Shown here: in pieces, positions 1 through 11,006 of the stretch
Layout of the letters: every line of letters starts with the position of its first letter
How positions within the stretch are numbered: position 1 is the first letter of the stretch
Origin: Ahaetulla prasina
Lineage: Eukaryota; Chordata; Lepidosauria; Squamata; Colubridae
Direction of reading: 5' to 3'
Length of the DNA: 64,000 nt
Assembly: GCF_028640845.1 (NCBI RefSeq)
Contig: NC_080539.1
Coordinates: 371,363,733 to 371,427,732 of the forward strand
The notes under the pieces: model-generated
What the model saw: the letters and a program-made list of their open reading frames with translations, nothing else
Told to the model about the DNA's origin: nothing
The model's database searches: none
Made by a program: the position numbers and the translations under genes

Positions 1-703
1 CTTTCCTTCCTCTTCCCATTCCTTCCTTTTCCCCATTCCTTCCTTCTTCCTTCCTTCCTCTTTCCCCATTCCTTCCTTCTTTCCTTCTTTCCTTCCTTCC
101 TCTCTTCCCCACTCCTTCCTTCCTCTTGTTCCCATTCCTTTCTTCCTTCCTCTTTTCCCCACTCTTTCCTTCCTCTCTTCCCCACTCCTTCCTTCCTTCC
201 TTCCTCTTCCCCACTCCTTCCTTCCTCTCCTTTTTTTCTTCCTTCCTTCTTCTCATCCGCACTCTTTCTTTCCTTCCTCTTCCCATTCCTTCCTTTTCCC
301 CATTCCTTCTTTCCCTCTTTCTTTCCTCTCTCCCCCATTCCTTCCTTCCTTCTTCTTCCCCACTCCTTCCTTCCTCTCTTCCCCACTCCTTCCTTCCTCT
401 CTTCCCCACTCCTTCCTTCCTTCCTTCCTCTTCCCCACTCCTTCCTTCCTTTTCCCCATTCCTTCCTTTTCCCCACTCCTTCTTTCCTTCCTCTCTTCAA
501 CATTCCTTCCTTCCTTCCTTCCTCTTCCCTACTCCTTCCTTCCTCTCCTTTCTTCCTTCTTCTCTTCCCCACTCCTTCCTTCCTTCCTTTTCCCTATTCT
601 TCCTTTCCTTCTTTCCTTCCTGTTTTCCCCATTCCTTCCTTCCTTCCCAACTCCTTCTTTCCTTCCTTCCTCTCTTCCCCATTCCTTCCTTCGTTCCTAA
701 TTT
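1..703. repeat. Pyrimidine tract, (CCTT)n with CTCTTCCCCACT interruptions
   Basis: The + strand is almost pure C/T, built from CCTT runs broken at intervals by TCTTCCCCACT or TCTTCCCCATT, giving a degenerate minisatellite. The long Ser/Pro/Phe reading frame here is a by-product of composition. The tract starts before the window. Confidence 0.97.
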
Positions 704-720
704 ATTATTTTATTAATTGA
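661..720 (+). repeat. 60-bp direct repeat, copy 1
   Basis: Identical to 2168-2227: the end of the CCTT tract plus an AT-rich tail ending TATTAATTGA. The two copies are 1,507 bp apart. Confidence 0.93.
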
Positions 721-931
721 TTAAATTTATTTGTTTTCATGCCTCCATGAGGCCTAGAACTCACAGTTACCTGACAGCTTTCTTATTTTTTAAATTATAT
801 ACATAACGTTAAACTTTCTTTGTTACCTCTGAACGCCACTAAACTGATGTCTGCGTTAAATCAAGTGTTTATTGATATTTATTTATCAATAACCACCACT
901 GTCTTGAAGAAAAATGGAAAGATTTTAAATG

Positions 932-1170
932 CAGGTAGTCCTTAACTTACAACAGTTCATGTAGCGGTGTTTCATAGTTACCGTCTCACTGAAAAAAAGT
1001 GACTTATGGCCATTTTTCACCCTAGCGACCGTTGCAGTGTCCCGTTTTTTCCCCCTTTTTGCGACCTTCGAGGAAGCCAGATTCACTTAACGACCGTGTT
1101 ATTCACTTAACTGCGGTGGTGATTCGCTTAACGACTGTGGCAAGAAAGGTCGTAAAATGGGGTAAAAATA
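932..1170. mobile_element. T1 element (pogo/Tigger-like), truncated
   Basis: Starts CAGGTAGTCCTTAACTTAC and continues with the T1 motifs GATTCACTTAACGACCG and GTCGTAAAATGGGG. The far terminal repeat is missing. T1 is a name used only here; the reference copy is 4428-4747. Confidence 0.75.
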
Positions 1171-2167
1171 CAGTTAGCAGTCACTAAACGAAAGGCTGTA
1201 GGTCTTACTAGCCAAGCTGTAGTTTCCAAATGTGCATGATCAGCCAATATAGACTGTGCAGAGAGAGAGAGAGAGAAATAGGGATGGAGGGAGAGAGAGA
1301 GAAAGAAAGAAAGAGGAAGAGAGAAGTGGGTTGCTTCCTTGTTCACTCCTGCCAAATCCTCGGTGGAGGAGGGGCTGAATGGCGTACTGCGCGCCCCCCC
1401 CCCGGGCTGCCCCACTTCCACCCCCCTGGGGAGCCCGGTTCCTATGCCGGGAGGCAATCACAGCTGTCTAGCGAATGTTCGGATAATAGTAGTTTATTAT
1501 GGAATAATTATAGAGCGGGTTATTGAATTAGCAGCGCTGAAAACGGCTGGTAAATCCTGTAAGGGTGGGGAGGAGGGGGGGGACAGAGAGAGAGAGAGAG
1601 AGAGAGAAAGAAATACAGAGGAGGCAATTTAAGCCAGTGATGCTCCCCCACTCCGGAAAAAAAAAAATAATAATCTCTCGGACTCTCTCTTTCTCGCCTC
1701 TCCCCCCAAGTCAGGGTCTTTTATCTCTTCCCCCAGATCGAGAAAGAGAGGCAAACAGACCCAAAGCCAACCCCGATTAATAAATCATTTCGCAGAGGGG
1801 CAGGAAGAGAAGGAGATGATAATTAAGAAGGGGAGAGGGGGGGGGGAAACGAAAATCAAAATCTGACACACACACACACCCTCCTTCCAGTTTGTTTGGA
1901 GCTCTGTGCAACAGTGATAAGGAGTCGATTTTGCGGAGTGGGGAGAGTTCAAGGTGTGGTGAGGAGAGAACGAGTACCTGGGGGAATTGGGTGGAAATTG
2001 ATTTGGCCGCGAATCTCTCTCCATTTTTCTTTCTCCCCCCCCCAAATATATATATATATATATCTGTGGGCTAATGGCCCCTACATCCGTATCTTGGTCT
2101 CTCTTCAATCTGGTGAGACAATAAGGTCTACGAGTGGATTCATCAACTCAAGCCCTGGGAGTTGATT
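1171..2167. other. Mostly single-copy DNA with GA runs
   Basis: Contains (GA)n at about 1260-1320 and 1587-1610, a C9 run near 1397, an AT dinucleotide run at 2046-2062, and no convincing exon. 1455-1560 is non-repetitive and AT-biased with homeodomain-like TTATTA/TAATTA motifs; it is a possible regulatory segment, unproven. Confidence 0.4.
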
Positions 2168-2227
2168 CCTTCCTTCCTCTCTTCCCCATTCCTTCCTTCG
2201 TTCCTAATTTATTATTTTATTAATTGA
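2168..2227 (+). repeat. 60-bp direct repeat, copy 2
   Basis: Exact second copy of 661-720. The sequences diverge immediately on both sides. Confidence 0.93.
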
Positions 2228-2424
2228 TTTTATTAATTGATTAAATTTGGGGGAAGCCAGCTGCAAACTGGTGGGGAAAGCCAGCTGCAAACGGGGAAGA
2301 CGAAAGCCGAGTTCGAGCAGGTGCTTCCTCGCCGAAGTGGTGAGCTTGATTCGAACTCGGCGCTTTTAAACGGACAGTGTTTTTCTGGTTCACTTTGGGG
2401 TGCTTTTGCACCGGGCGACCTCAA

Positions 2425-2880
2425 TTTAACAACCTGAACAACAACTTAAATCATTTAGCGACCATCTTTGACGTTGGAGCATCCCTGACTCATGACCGTT
2501 TTTTCACACTTACGGCCGTTGTAGCATTCCTCCTCCCACCCACCCCGGTCACGTGATCAAAAATTTGGATGCTTGGCAACTGGCATTTATTTATGGGGTT
2601 TTTAATTGGGGTTTTTAAACGGGGTTTTTAATAGTATTCAAATTTTTAGGCCATATATGGAATTAGTTTTTTATACTGCTTTTAACTTTTGTTATATGTA
2701 TTTGTATTTTATTGGCTGTGAACCACCTGAGTCCTTTGGGAGAAGGGCGGTATACATATTTAATAAATAAATAAATAAAAAGTCAGATTCACTTAACCAC
2801 CGTGTTACTCGCTTAAAAACTACGGTGGTTCACTTAACAACCGTGGCAAGAAAGGCCATAAAATGGAGCAAAACTCACTC
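2425..2880. mobile_element. T1 element split by an L2 3' tail
   Basis: The left part has GGTCACGTGATCAAAAATTT and GCTTGGCAACTGGCA. The right part resumes at 2780 with GTCAGATTCACTTAACCACC. The L2 tail at 2592-2778 sits between them. Confidence 0.75.
2592..2778 (+). mobile_element. L2-clade LINE, 3' tail only
   Basis: Ends with CTGAGTCCTTTGGGAGAAGG, GCGGTATA and an (AATA)n tail, the 3' terminus shared by all L2 copies in the window. Confidence 0.8.
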
Positions 2881-3360
2881 AAGTTTCTGCCATGTGTGCT
2901 GCAGTGTGTAAAGTGTGGAAAAACGGTCGTAAGTGTGAAAAAAGGAGACTTTGGAAGAAAGGAATTGGAAAATAGTAGCAATAACAATATTGACAATGGT
3001 AGAAATGATGTCGGTGTCTCTAAATAAATGATCTCCCGAAGATGTTATTGAAGAAATGTCAGAGGCAGAACAAATTTTATCTGACATGGTAGAGACAGCA
3101 TTAAAGTGGATTTACAACTGACAGGCTAAGCTAATGATTTAGCAACGAATGTTTCACTGTGTCTAGGGAAGAAATTGGCTGAAGTGTTAACATTTAAAAA
3201 GGAAATTCGAATGACAAAGCAAGATATATTTTTTTTCCCCCTTACTGGATTTACGAAACAGGCTGGTCCAAGCCTGGTTGAAGTCTGAGCTGTGGGACAA
3301 AGAAGAAATGGAAAAGATATTGGAGGACAATATTGGAGTGAGTTTAAGGTTTTTAGAAGG
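2881..3360. other. Unassigned, possibly decayed retroelement
   Basis: A short T1-like piece (AACGGTCGTAAGTGTGAAAA, about 2921-2945) is followed by A-rich sequence with broken frames rich in Lys and Glu. It could be a decayed LINE; I cannot place it. Confidence 0.3.
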
Positions 3361-3394
3361 AAAAGACAGGAATATAGAGTGGGTTTATCTGATC

Positions 3395-3611
3395 AACGTT
3401 AAAATATGTTGGGGCAGGTGAGAAGTGGCTGGGAGGGGAGGGGCGAGTAGAAGCCGGCGAGGCGCCCCTCAATGTGAGTGACATGGAGTTGGCCACGCCC
3501 ACCCAGTCACATGACCACCTAGCCATGCCCACCCAGCGGGTCATTAGGCAGATCATATTAGTGGTCGGTGAGATTTAAAATTATGAGGTTCCGAAAGGTT
3601 GGAGACCCCTG
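3395..3611 (-). mobile_element. hAT-type non-autonomous element, terminal fragment
   Basis: Read on the minus strand it starts with an AGGGGTCTCCAACCTTTCGG-type end, followed by CACTAATATGATCTGCC and the GCCTCGCCGGCTTCTACTCGCC block. This is the same family as 51913-52156, 53538-54272 and 59169-59889. It is truncated at about 3395. Confidence 0.7.
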
Positions 3612-3619
3612 ATCTAGAT

Positions 3620-4351
3620 CAGTGATGGCGAACCTTTTGGCACCGAGTGCCAAAAAAAGGTCACGCGGAAATGTCACACGCGCACACACCTGCTCGTCAG
3701 GGCTGCGCTCCGGAAAAGCAGAACTTCCGGGAACTTCTCGTTCGCTTTGGAACGAACTTCCCCCTGGTCTACGCCAAGTGCCTGATCTTCGGACTTTTCG
3801 CCGTGAGCTGAAAACGCATTTATTTATTCAAGCGGGACTGGCTTAAAAGTTTTAGTAAATTTTAATTGGGGTTATTTATTAATTTTTAGGGTTTTAAACT
3901 TTTAAATGTCGGCCACTTTTGTAATATGCTCGTTTTAAATTTCTGTTTTAATTTGTGTATATTGTGGGTTTTATTTTCTGGCTGTACACCGCCCTGAGTC
4001 CTTCGGGAGAAGGGCGGTATAAAAATCTAATGAAATAAATAAATAAATAAATAAATAATAGCGTGCATGCATGCCCAAGATCAGCTGAGCGGTTCACGTA
4101 CAACAGGGCGGTTTTCAGCGCTGCTGCGCCACGCGAAGGGATCACACTCCAGAAAAGCCAAACTTCTGGGTTCTAGCACACATACGTGCCTGATAATCAG
4201 CTGGTCGGCGCGCATGTGCATACCGGTTTTTGACACTACCACACGCATGAAGGACAGAAACCCAGAAGACAAAAAAACAAGGCCACATTTGCTGGGCGAC
4301 ATGGCTTTGCATGCCGCTTCGGGCACGCGTGTCATAGGTTCGCCATTACGG
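3620..4351. mobile_element. hAT-type element with 8-bp target duplication, carrying an L2 end
   Basis: The terminal repeats are CAGTGATGGCGAACC and GGTTCGCCATTACGG. Flanking them is a perfect 8-bp duplication ATCTAGAT (3612-3619 and 4352-4359), the hallmark of hAT transposition. The interior includes an L2 3' end at about 3715-4059. No transposase frame is seen. Confidence 0.92.
3715..4059 (+). mobile_element. L2-clade LINE 3' end nested in a hAT element
   Basis: Encodes the end of the L2 ORF2 (LWNELPPGLRQVPDLRTFRR, then ELKTHLFIQAGLA), then a 3' UTR and GGGCGGTATAAAAATCTAAT with an (AAAT)n tail. Confidence 0.88.
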
Positions 4352-4427
4352 ATCTAGATGACAGACGATATGGGAAGAAGACACTGTAGCCTTAAAAAGG
4401 GTGAAGAGTTACTAAATTTTGTTTATA

Positions 4428-4747
4428 CAGGTAATCCTCGACTTACGGCCACAACTGAGCCCCAAATTTGTGTTGCTAAAGTGAGACATTTGTTAAGTGA
4501 GTTTTGCCCCATTTTACGACATTTCTTGCCATGGTTGTTAAGTGAATCGGGGTCCCCCACGTTGACTTTGCTTGTCAGATGGTCGCACAAGATGATCCCA
4601 TGCCCTTGGGACACAGCTATAACTATGAGCCAGTTGCCAAGTCAAGTCATGTGACTACAAAGGTTGTAAGTGTGAAAAATGGTCATTAGCCCCGTTGTAA
4701 CTTTGAACGGTCACTAAATGAACTGTTGTTAAGTGGAGGTCTACCTG
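4428..4747. mobile_element. T1 element, complete, with TA target site
   Basis: A 320-bp element begins CAGGTAATCCTCGACTTAC and ends with the inverted form AGGTCTACCTG, flanked by TA on both sides (4426-4427 and 4748-4749). TA duplication and a CAG start fit Tc1/mariner, most like pogo/Tigger non-autonomous copies. There is no coding capacity. The interior has typical blocks: AAGTGAGTTTTGCCCCATTT, CTTGCC, and a 3' block CACTAAATGAACTG. Confidence 0.85.
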
Positions 4748-4812
4748 TACTTACAATGAAGGTTGGAAGACACTGTATATATTTATTTTCTCTTTATAAT
4801 ATTTTTACTTTT

Positions 4813-4925
4813 GGATAACCATCTGTCTGAGATGATGCAGGGTTTCCTGCCTGGGCAGGGGGTTGGACTAGAAGGCCTCCAGGGTCCCTTCCAACTCTGT
4901 TGTTATTATTATTATTATTATTACT
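4813..4925 (+). mobile_element. CR1 LINE 3' end
   Basis: Shows the CR1 terminus: GGGTTTCCTGCCTGGGCAGG, GGTTGGACTAGAAGGCCTCC, AGGGTCCCTTCCAACTCTG, then (TTA)n. 5'-truncated. Confidence 0.9.
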
Positions 4926-5597
4926 TTTTTCTTCTTCTTCTTTTTGTTTCTTTTCCTTGGAACTTTTTACTTTTCGTCTCTTCTCTTCCTTTAAGTTTAG
5001 TTTGTATTAGAGTTTAGTGTTATAATCAAAATTCTTAGTAAAAATTTTATACATATATATATATATTCTCATGCCTGCTGGGAAATTCTGGGAGTTGAAG
5101 TCCACACCTCTTAAACTTCTCCTGGTTGAGAAACACTGTTCTCCTTTGTCTGAGTGTGTGTGTGTGTGTGTGTTTGTGTGTATAATAAGTCATTTGTTTC
5201 ATCTAATCCGCCGGATAACAATTGCATTTTTAATTGTGCTCAGCTCGCCTTGCCTTATTTCATTCGGGATTTATTATCCTGATTGCGCTTGGCGAAAATC
5301 GTTACCGGCCCTAGGAAGCCAAGCAAAACTTTAAATAAAATTGGATCAGATGCCGATAGAAGAGAATAGTTGTAGCTCTGGGTTGAACTGTGAGGACTTT
5401 GGTGCTCTCGCTGCTTCGTTGTTGTCTTGCAGACGTTTCACAACCCAACTAGGTAATATCATCAGTGCTGGAACGGAATGGGGTTGGCTGTCTGTTTATA
5501 TGGCGACTTGTCCTGTTGTATTGGTAGGGGTCTTCTTGATGGTTTCTTAATAGGGTTGTTAGACCATTAGTACTAAAGTCTATCTATCCTAAAATGT
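4926..5597. other. Intergenic/intronic DNA, little recognisable
   Basis: Contains CT-rich sequence, AT repeats near 5053, a hAT/palindrome fragment GGGAAATTCTGGGAGTTGAA at 5088-5107 ending GGTTGAGAAACACTG, and (TG)n near 5156-5180. No exon seen. Confidence 0.4.
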
Positions 5598-6055
5598 ACT
5601 AACATAACATAATAACAGAGTTGGAAGGGACCTTGGAGGTCTTCTAGTCCAACCCCCTGCCCGGGCAGGAAACCATACACCATTTCAGACAAATAGGGCC
5701 GTAATAGCTCAGGCTGTTAGAAGCCTGTTATTAGAACACAGCAGCCTGCAATTACTGCAGGTTCAAGCCCGGCCCGAGGTTGACTCAGCCTTCCATCCTT
5801 TATAAGGTAGGTCCTCATTTTACCTATTCTGGGGGGGCAATAAGTTGACTTATAAATTACCAACAATCTGGGGGGGGGCAATAAGTTGACTTTGTAAATA
5901 TACAAATAGAATGAGACTATTGCCTTATACACTGTAAGCCGCCCTGAGTCTTCGGAGAAGGGCGGGATATAAATGTAAATAAATAAATAAATAATGAATA
6001 AATAAATAATAAATAAAATAAATGGCTATCCAACATTTTCTTAAAAATTTCCAGT
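5598..6055 (-). mobile_element. CR1 LINE 3' end split by a SINE
   Basis: The left part (5598-5696) carries GGGACCTTGGAGGTCTTCTA and ACCATTTCAGACAAAT. The CR1 sequence resumes at about 6021 with ATGGCTATCCAACATTTTCT. The SINE at 5697-6020 lies exactly between. Confidence 0.87.
5697..6020 (+). mobile_element. tRNA-derived SINE with L2-like tail
   Basis: The tRNA-like head has an A box (AATAGCTCAGGCTGTTAG) and a B box (GGTTCAAGCCC). The body includes GTTGACTCAGCCTTCCATCC and ends CCGCCCTGAGTCTTCGGAGA, GGGCGGGATATAAATGTAAA and an (AAAT)n tail. The tail matches the L2 3' end, as expected if L2 mobilises it. An internal duplicated block CAATAAGTTGACTT is present. Confidence 0.85.
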
Positions 6056-6082
6056 GAGGCATTCCGGGAGTTTTGGGTTTTT

Positions 6083-6330
6083 TTTTATTTGCATTTATAT
6101 CCCACCCTTCTCCGAAGACTCAGGGCGGCTTACACTGTGTCAAGCAATAGTCTTCATCTTATTTGTATATTTATATACAAAGTCAACTTTTATTGCCCCC
6201 AACAATCTGGGTCCTCATTTTACCTACCTTATAAAGGATGGAAGGCTGAGTCAACCTGGGGCCTGGTGGGACTAGAACCTGCAGTAATTGCAGGCAGCTG
6301 CTGTTAATAACAGACTGCATTAGAGGCCCT
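6083..6330 (-). mobile_element. tRNA-derived SINE with L2-like tail
   Basis: Minus-strand copy: tail TTATATCCCACCCTTCTCCG on the left, B box (rc of GGTTCTAGTCCCACC) near 6270, head truncated near 6330. Confidence 0.87.
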
Positions 6331-6715
6331 GAGTTGAAACCCACTCATCATTAAAGCATGCAGGCTAGGGAATTCTGGGAGTTGAAGTCCCATCCATGCA
6401 TATTAAAGTTGCTGAGACCAAGAACAATTGACCAAGCCCGGAAGCGTGTCCACTTTCACTCTGAAGAGACACATCTATTAATCTTGAGACCTTTCGCTGG
6501 CATGGCATGAGCCCAGCCACAGAACTTCCTCTTAAGAACTGGCTACGGTTCTAGTCCTCATGCTTTCGAGTAAATTATATAGGAAACCGGCCAGTGCTGA
6601 GCCCCCAGCCCTGATGTCTCCCCTGCGGATTTTTCTGGCTGACATTTTTAAGCAACCATTTGATTTTCAGGGCCCTTAGTTGAAGTTATTTAGTGAAAAT
6701 GATAGAGGTTTAACC
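6331..6715. other. Unassigned segment with a hAT-foldback fragment
   Basis: 6360-6410 carries GGGAATTCTGGGAGTTGAAG, a motif of the palindromic hAT family. The rest appears single copy with no exon. Confidence 0.4.
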
Positions 6716-7060
6716 CAGGTGTCTGCAACCTGCGGCTCCAGAGCCACGTGCGGCTCTTTCGTCCCACTGCTGTGGCTCCCTATTGGCTGAATCCACCACT
6801 GTCTGGACCGTAGCCTGGCCTGAGAGAGATGAGAGAGAGACATGCAGACAGACAGACAGAGATACGCGTTTCACACAGAAAACTCTGGGAGCCACAAAAC
6901 CTGGGTAGGCGTGGCTGGGGGTGTGTCGTGTGACTGAGCGGGAGTGAGTGACATCGAGTTGGCCACACCCACCCAGGTTTTGTGGCTCCCGGTGTTTTCC
7001 TTTCTGTGGGAAACGGGTCGAAATGGCTCTTTTGAGTGTTTTAAGGTTGCCGACCCCTGG
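6716..7060. mobile_element. hAT-type non-autonomous element
   Basis: The ends are CAGGTGTCTGCAACCTGCGG and AAGGTTGCCGACCCCTGG. The flanks GTTTAACC and TTTTAACC differ by one base and fit an aged 8-bp duplication. The interior holds GTGGCTCCC repeats and AGACAGAC simple sequence. Confidence 0.82.
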
Positions 7061-7540
7061 TTTTAACCCGAAAGACAGATTTTTGTGGACCGAGTGTATG
7101 CTTTAAGCATAGACTCGCATACTTTCTGGGCCTATTTCAAAGCGTCCTGGCGAAAATTAGCTTTAACAAAACTGCTGTTGTTGGAGGGTTTTGTTTTGTT
7201 TTTTCCCTATCTGACCAAAGGGAGGAAATTGGGGAATGACAAGAGATAATAATTTGGAGCAAAGACAAAGCCAAGCGCAGAAGGGAGCCACAAGGATTCC
7301 TAAATAACCCCCGGCCATTTATTAGATCAGCCTCTTTCCTGACTTCGCCTGGTAAACTATAATTTAGCTCCTTAGTCCTTTGGTGACACGTAGCAAAACT
7401 CAAGAGGCTAAAATTGCTGTTTTAATCAAACTGAGCAAAATCCTGGCAAGAGAAAGAGGGAAGTGATGCGCCAACCAGTTTAATGAAGCAAATCAGCTGT
7501 TAGCGTTGCGGTGTGTGTGCATGGGGTTGCACTGGATTGT
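7061..7540. other. Apparently single-copy DNA
   Basis: No repeat terminus, long frame or splice-flanked coding stretch was recognised. Confidence 0.35.
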
Positions 7541-8690
7541 ATTTTTATTTATTTATTTTATTTATTTATTGAATTTTTTATACCGCCCTTCTCCCGAAGG
7601 ACTCAGGGCGGTGTACAGCCAAAGTAAAATACAAAGTATATACAATTAAAACATATTTAAAATGGACCAAATTAGTAGACGGCTGACAAATTAAAATAAA
7701 TTTAAAATTTAAAAATTTCAAATTTCAAATATAGATTAAAACCCCCAATAAAATCAACCAATTCATGCCAGTCCCGCTTGAGTAAATAGATATGTTTTTA
7801 GTTCACGACGGAAGGTCCGAAGGTCAGGCACCTGACGTATGCCAGGGGGAAGTTCATTCCAGAGCGTCGGAGCTCCCACAGAGAAGGCCCTGCTCCTGGG
7901 GGTCGCCAGCCGAGATTGTTTGGTGGATGGCACCCTGAGGAGACCCTCTCTGTGAGAGCATACAGGTCGGTGGGAGGCATAAGGTAACAGCAGGCGGTCT
8001 CGTAAGTACCCGGGTCCTAAGCCATGAAGCGCTTTAAAGATGGTAACCAAAATCTTGAAGCGCACCCGAAAGACCACAGGAAGCCAGTGCAGACTGCGGA
8101 GCAGAGGTGTTACGCGGGAGCCTCGGGTGGCTCCCATTACTACTCGCGCAGCTGCATTCTGGACCAACTGCAGCCTCCGGGCGCACCTCAAGGGCAGCCC
8201 CATGTAGAGAGCATTGCAATAATCCAGCCGAGACGTAACCAGAGCGTGAGTGACTGTGCATAGGGCATCCCGGTCAAGGAAGGGACGCAACTGGCGCACC
8301 AAGCGAACCTGGTGGAAGGCCCTCCTGGAGACGGCCGCTAGATGTTCATCAAAAGACAGCCATCCATCCAGGAGGACACCCAAGTTGCGAACCACCTCCT
8401 TTGGGGCCACTAACTCGCCCCTAACAGTCAGCTGCGGTTGCAGCTGGCTGTACCGGGATGCCGGCATCCACAGCCACTCCGTCTTGGAGGGATTGAGCTT
8501 GAGTTTGTTTCTCCCCATCCAGACCCGTACAGCTTCCAAACACCGGGACAGCACTTCGACCGCTTCGTTGGGGTGGTCCGGGGTGGAAAAGTACAGCTGA
8601 GTATCATCAGCGTACAGCATACAGCGTACAGCGTACAGATGGTAACTCACCCCGAAACCACTGATGACCTCACCCAGCGGCTTCATATAG
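7541..8690 (-). pseudogene. L2-clade LINE, 3' half of ORF2 (reverse transcriptase)
   Basis: An open minus-strand frame (7763-8686, 307 codons) starts inside the RT palm: MKPLGEVISGFGVSYHLYAV, then the catalytic box YADDTQLYFST, the thumb region with LNPSKTEWLWM, and the C-terminal end LWNELPPGIRQVPDLRTFRR. The 3' UTR ends with CCGCCCTGAGTCCTTCGGGA and an (AAAT)n tail at 7541. It is cut at 8690, so the endonuclease and RT fingers are missing. YADDTQLYFS with this C-terminus points to L2 rather than CR1. The frame is free of stops, which suggests a fairly young insertion. A short tandem repeat (ACAGCGT) disturbs the FADD-proximal sequence near 8616-8635. Confidence 0.88.
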
Positions 8691-8711
8691 TATGGTTGGT
8701 TTGTATGGTTT

Positions 8712-9052
8712 GTCCTCGGCTTACAACCACTGAAAAGAGTGACTTACGGACCGTTCTTCGTTACAGCATCCCCATGACTCACGTACTCAACATTTGGCAG
8801 CTTGGCAACTGGTTCATATTTATGACGGTTGCAGTGTCCCGGGTGTGTGTGTGTGTGTGTATGTCATGTGACCGCTTTGACAAATGGGGAAGCCAGATTC
8901 ACTTAACGACCGCATTAGTCACTTAACAACTAGGGTGGTGTGCTTAACAACCGTGACGAAAAGGTCATAAAACGAGGCATCACTCACAGCTGCCTTGCTT
9001 AGCAACATACATTTGGGGCTCCGTTGTGGTCATACGTCGAGGACTAACTACA
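8712..9052. mobile_element. T1 element
   Basis: From TCCTCGGCTTACAACCACTG to GGTCATACGTCGAGGACTAA, with internal (TG)n at about 8841-8860 and ATTCACTTAACGACCGC. Confidence 0.82.
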
Positions 9053-9239
9053 TATAATGCGTCGGGTTCTTTTTCAACAATTTCTATATTTGGGGTGGCT
9101 TGGTGCTTAGAGCTGTGCTTTCCAAATCTGGGTAAATTACCCCAAATTGGATAAAAGTCTTTTGGGTTTTTCTTTTCACACAAATCCCTTTTTTTAGTAA
9201 CAACTTTCTGATAACCGGTAAAAAAAGGACTTTTTAATC

Positions 9240-9640
9240 AGTGTTTCTCAACCATGGCAACTTGAAGAGGTGGTGACTTTTAAGTCCCAGAATTCCCCTG
9301 GCGGTCTGGTTTTTGCTGAGAATTCTGGAAGTTAAAGGAAATTCTCAAAGTTCATGGATTTCAGTTCCCAGAATTCCCCAGGCTGCCTGAAGGAGGCCCT
9401 TAAAGTTGTGGCCTTTGGCTCCCCACGAATTCTGGGAACTGAAATCCATGCACTTGGGAGGCCTTCGAAGTGCGTGGACTTCAGTTCCCAGAATTCCCCA
9501 GCCTGCCTGGCCTTTGCTGAGAATTCTGGGAGCTGAAAGAGGCTCTCAAAACACAATTCCCAGACTTCCTGTGGCTGCCTGGCCATTGCTTAGAATTCTG
9601 GGAATTGAAGTCCACACTCCTGAAAAGCTTTTCAAAGCAA
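9240..9640. repeat. hAT-type fragment with repeated CCCAGAATTCCCC motifs
   Basis: Starts CAGTGTTTCTCAACCATGGC, a hAT-like end. It then shows at least five alternating-orientation copies of the block TTCAGTTCCCAGAATTCCCC / GAATTCTGGGAACTGAA, making it rich in inverted repeats. Confidence 0.7.
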
Positions 9641-10404
9641 GGAAGTCTGATTAATGATTGGGTCTTTAAAATAGTAGCCCGCTAGGATCCCTAAAGGCTG
9701 TTGTAATGTTGTAAAATATTTTGCAAAACATGTGTTGGAGCAAAAAAAAATGTTTGCGACGTGTGGGTTGTGTGACACCCCCCCAGGATGGATGAGTTGC
9801 AGAGTTGCAGTGATGACCTTGTTGGAAGAAATATCCATCTGGTTTAGTTCTAAGCCAGGAGAAAGACAACTGGAAACATGGAGGTGGATTGGAAAGATGG
9901 ATTAACGATAAAGGAGAACCACCAGATACGTGTGATCCTGGTGTAGCCGGCCACATGGAGTTGAGAGTGAGGGGTTTTTATACCTTCTCTTGGGGGGGCT
10001 TTGAACTTGAGCTTCCTGTTTCTGTGCAAGAACATGTGTTCTATTGGTTGTTGTCAGATTCCCATCAGGCCATATAGGGGTCATGTTTGTCTGAGCTACG
10101 TTTGGTTGAAGTTTGGAAGGTGAACCTTGACAGCAATGCTCTTAGGAGATTGCACAAATGTGGTGAGCTCTGCTGCTAGATGGCAGTGGGTTATTGATCC
10201 TACCCTGTTCACACCTTGCTGCAGGGAGTAATGGATTACCAAATCTGCATTTCTAAATCTGCCCCAGCTAAATATCTGCTTGTGGGTGGGGGGCAGGGAG
10301 CTGAGGATCTGAGTTTCTGTCTCCCTTAAGATTTTTTTTTTATTTCTCTTGTGGGGGAAATACTTCATCCTGCCTTTTTTTTAAAAAAAATCCTCGAAAT
10401 ATTT
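9641..10404. other. Apparently single-copy DNA
   Basis: No repeat boundaries or exon signals were recognised in this stretch. Confidence 0.35.
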
Positions 10405-10908
10405 CATTCTTCTAGGAAAAGGGGTGGATGCTAACTTTCTACCAACCTGCACCGATACGGCAGGTTGGAGGTCCGAGCAGACAATATCCTTCCTGTAAAA
10501 GACTACTTCAACTTCAATCGCAATAATACAAGAGCAAACAATAGATTCAAACTTAATGTCAACCGCTTCAAACTTGATTGCAGAAAATATGACTTTTGTA
10601 ACAGAGTTGTTAACGCTTGGAACTCACTACCTGACTCCGTAGTCTCTACTCAAAATCCCAAAAACTTCAACCAAAAACGTCTACTGTTGACCTCACCCCA
10701 TTCCTAAAAGGACTATAAGGGGCGTGCATAAGAGCACAAAAGTGCCTACCGTTCCTGTCCTATTGTTCCCTTTCATTATATCTAATTAATATAGTTGTTG
10801 CATACTTTTGCTCATATATATGTTCTTTTCTTTTATGATGTGTTGTTGTTTTATGTCGATGTTTACGTATACTGTTGTGACAAAAATAAAAAAATAAAAT
10901 TACTAATT
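10405..10908 (+). pseudogene. CR1/Rex1-group LINE 3' end
   Basis: The plus frame has FNFNRNNTRANNRFKLNVNR and FCNRVVNAWNSLPDSVVSTQ, then NPKNFNQKR: the C-terminal element of a CR1-group reverse transcriptase (F-NRVVNAWNSLP). After the stop at about 10706 comes a 3' UTR with TGACAAAAATAAAAAAATAA-type ending at 10890-10908. The sequence is more diverged from CR1 than the other copies here. The exact family (Rex1 or L3) is uncertain. Confidence 0.72.
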
Positions 10909-11006
10909 TCCAAGGTCAAAGTGGAGAGGTTGTCTGACGGGAAAGCCAGACTTAGCTCCTCGGCATCTAGGTTTAGAGATGACCACATCAAAAGTCCTTG
11001 GATTCC

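Noticed and set aside
1339..1632. Possible exon in the C-rich stretch near 1400
   Set aside because: No acceptor and donor pair consistent with a conserved frame, and no similarity recognised.
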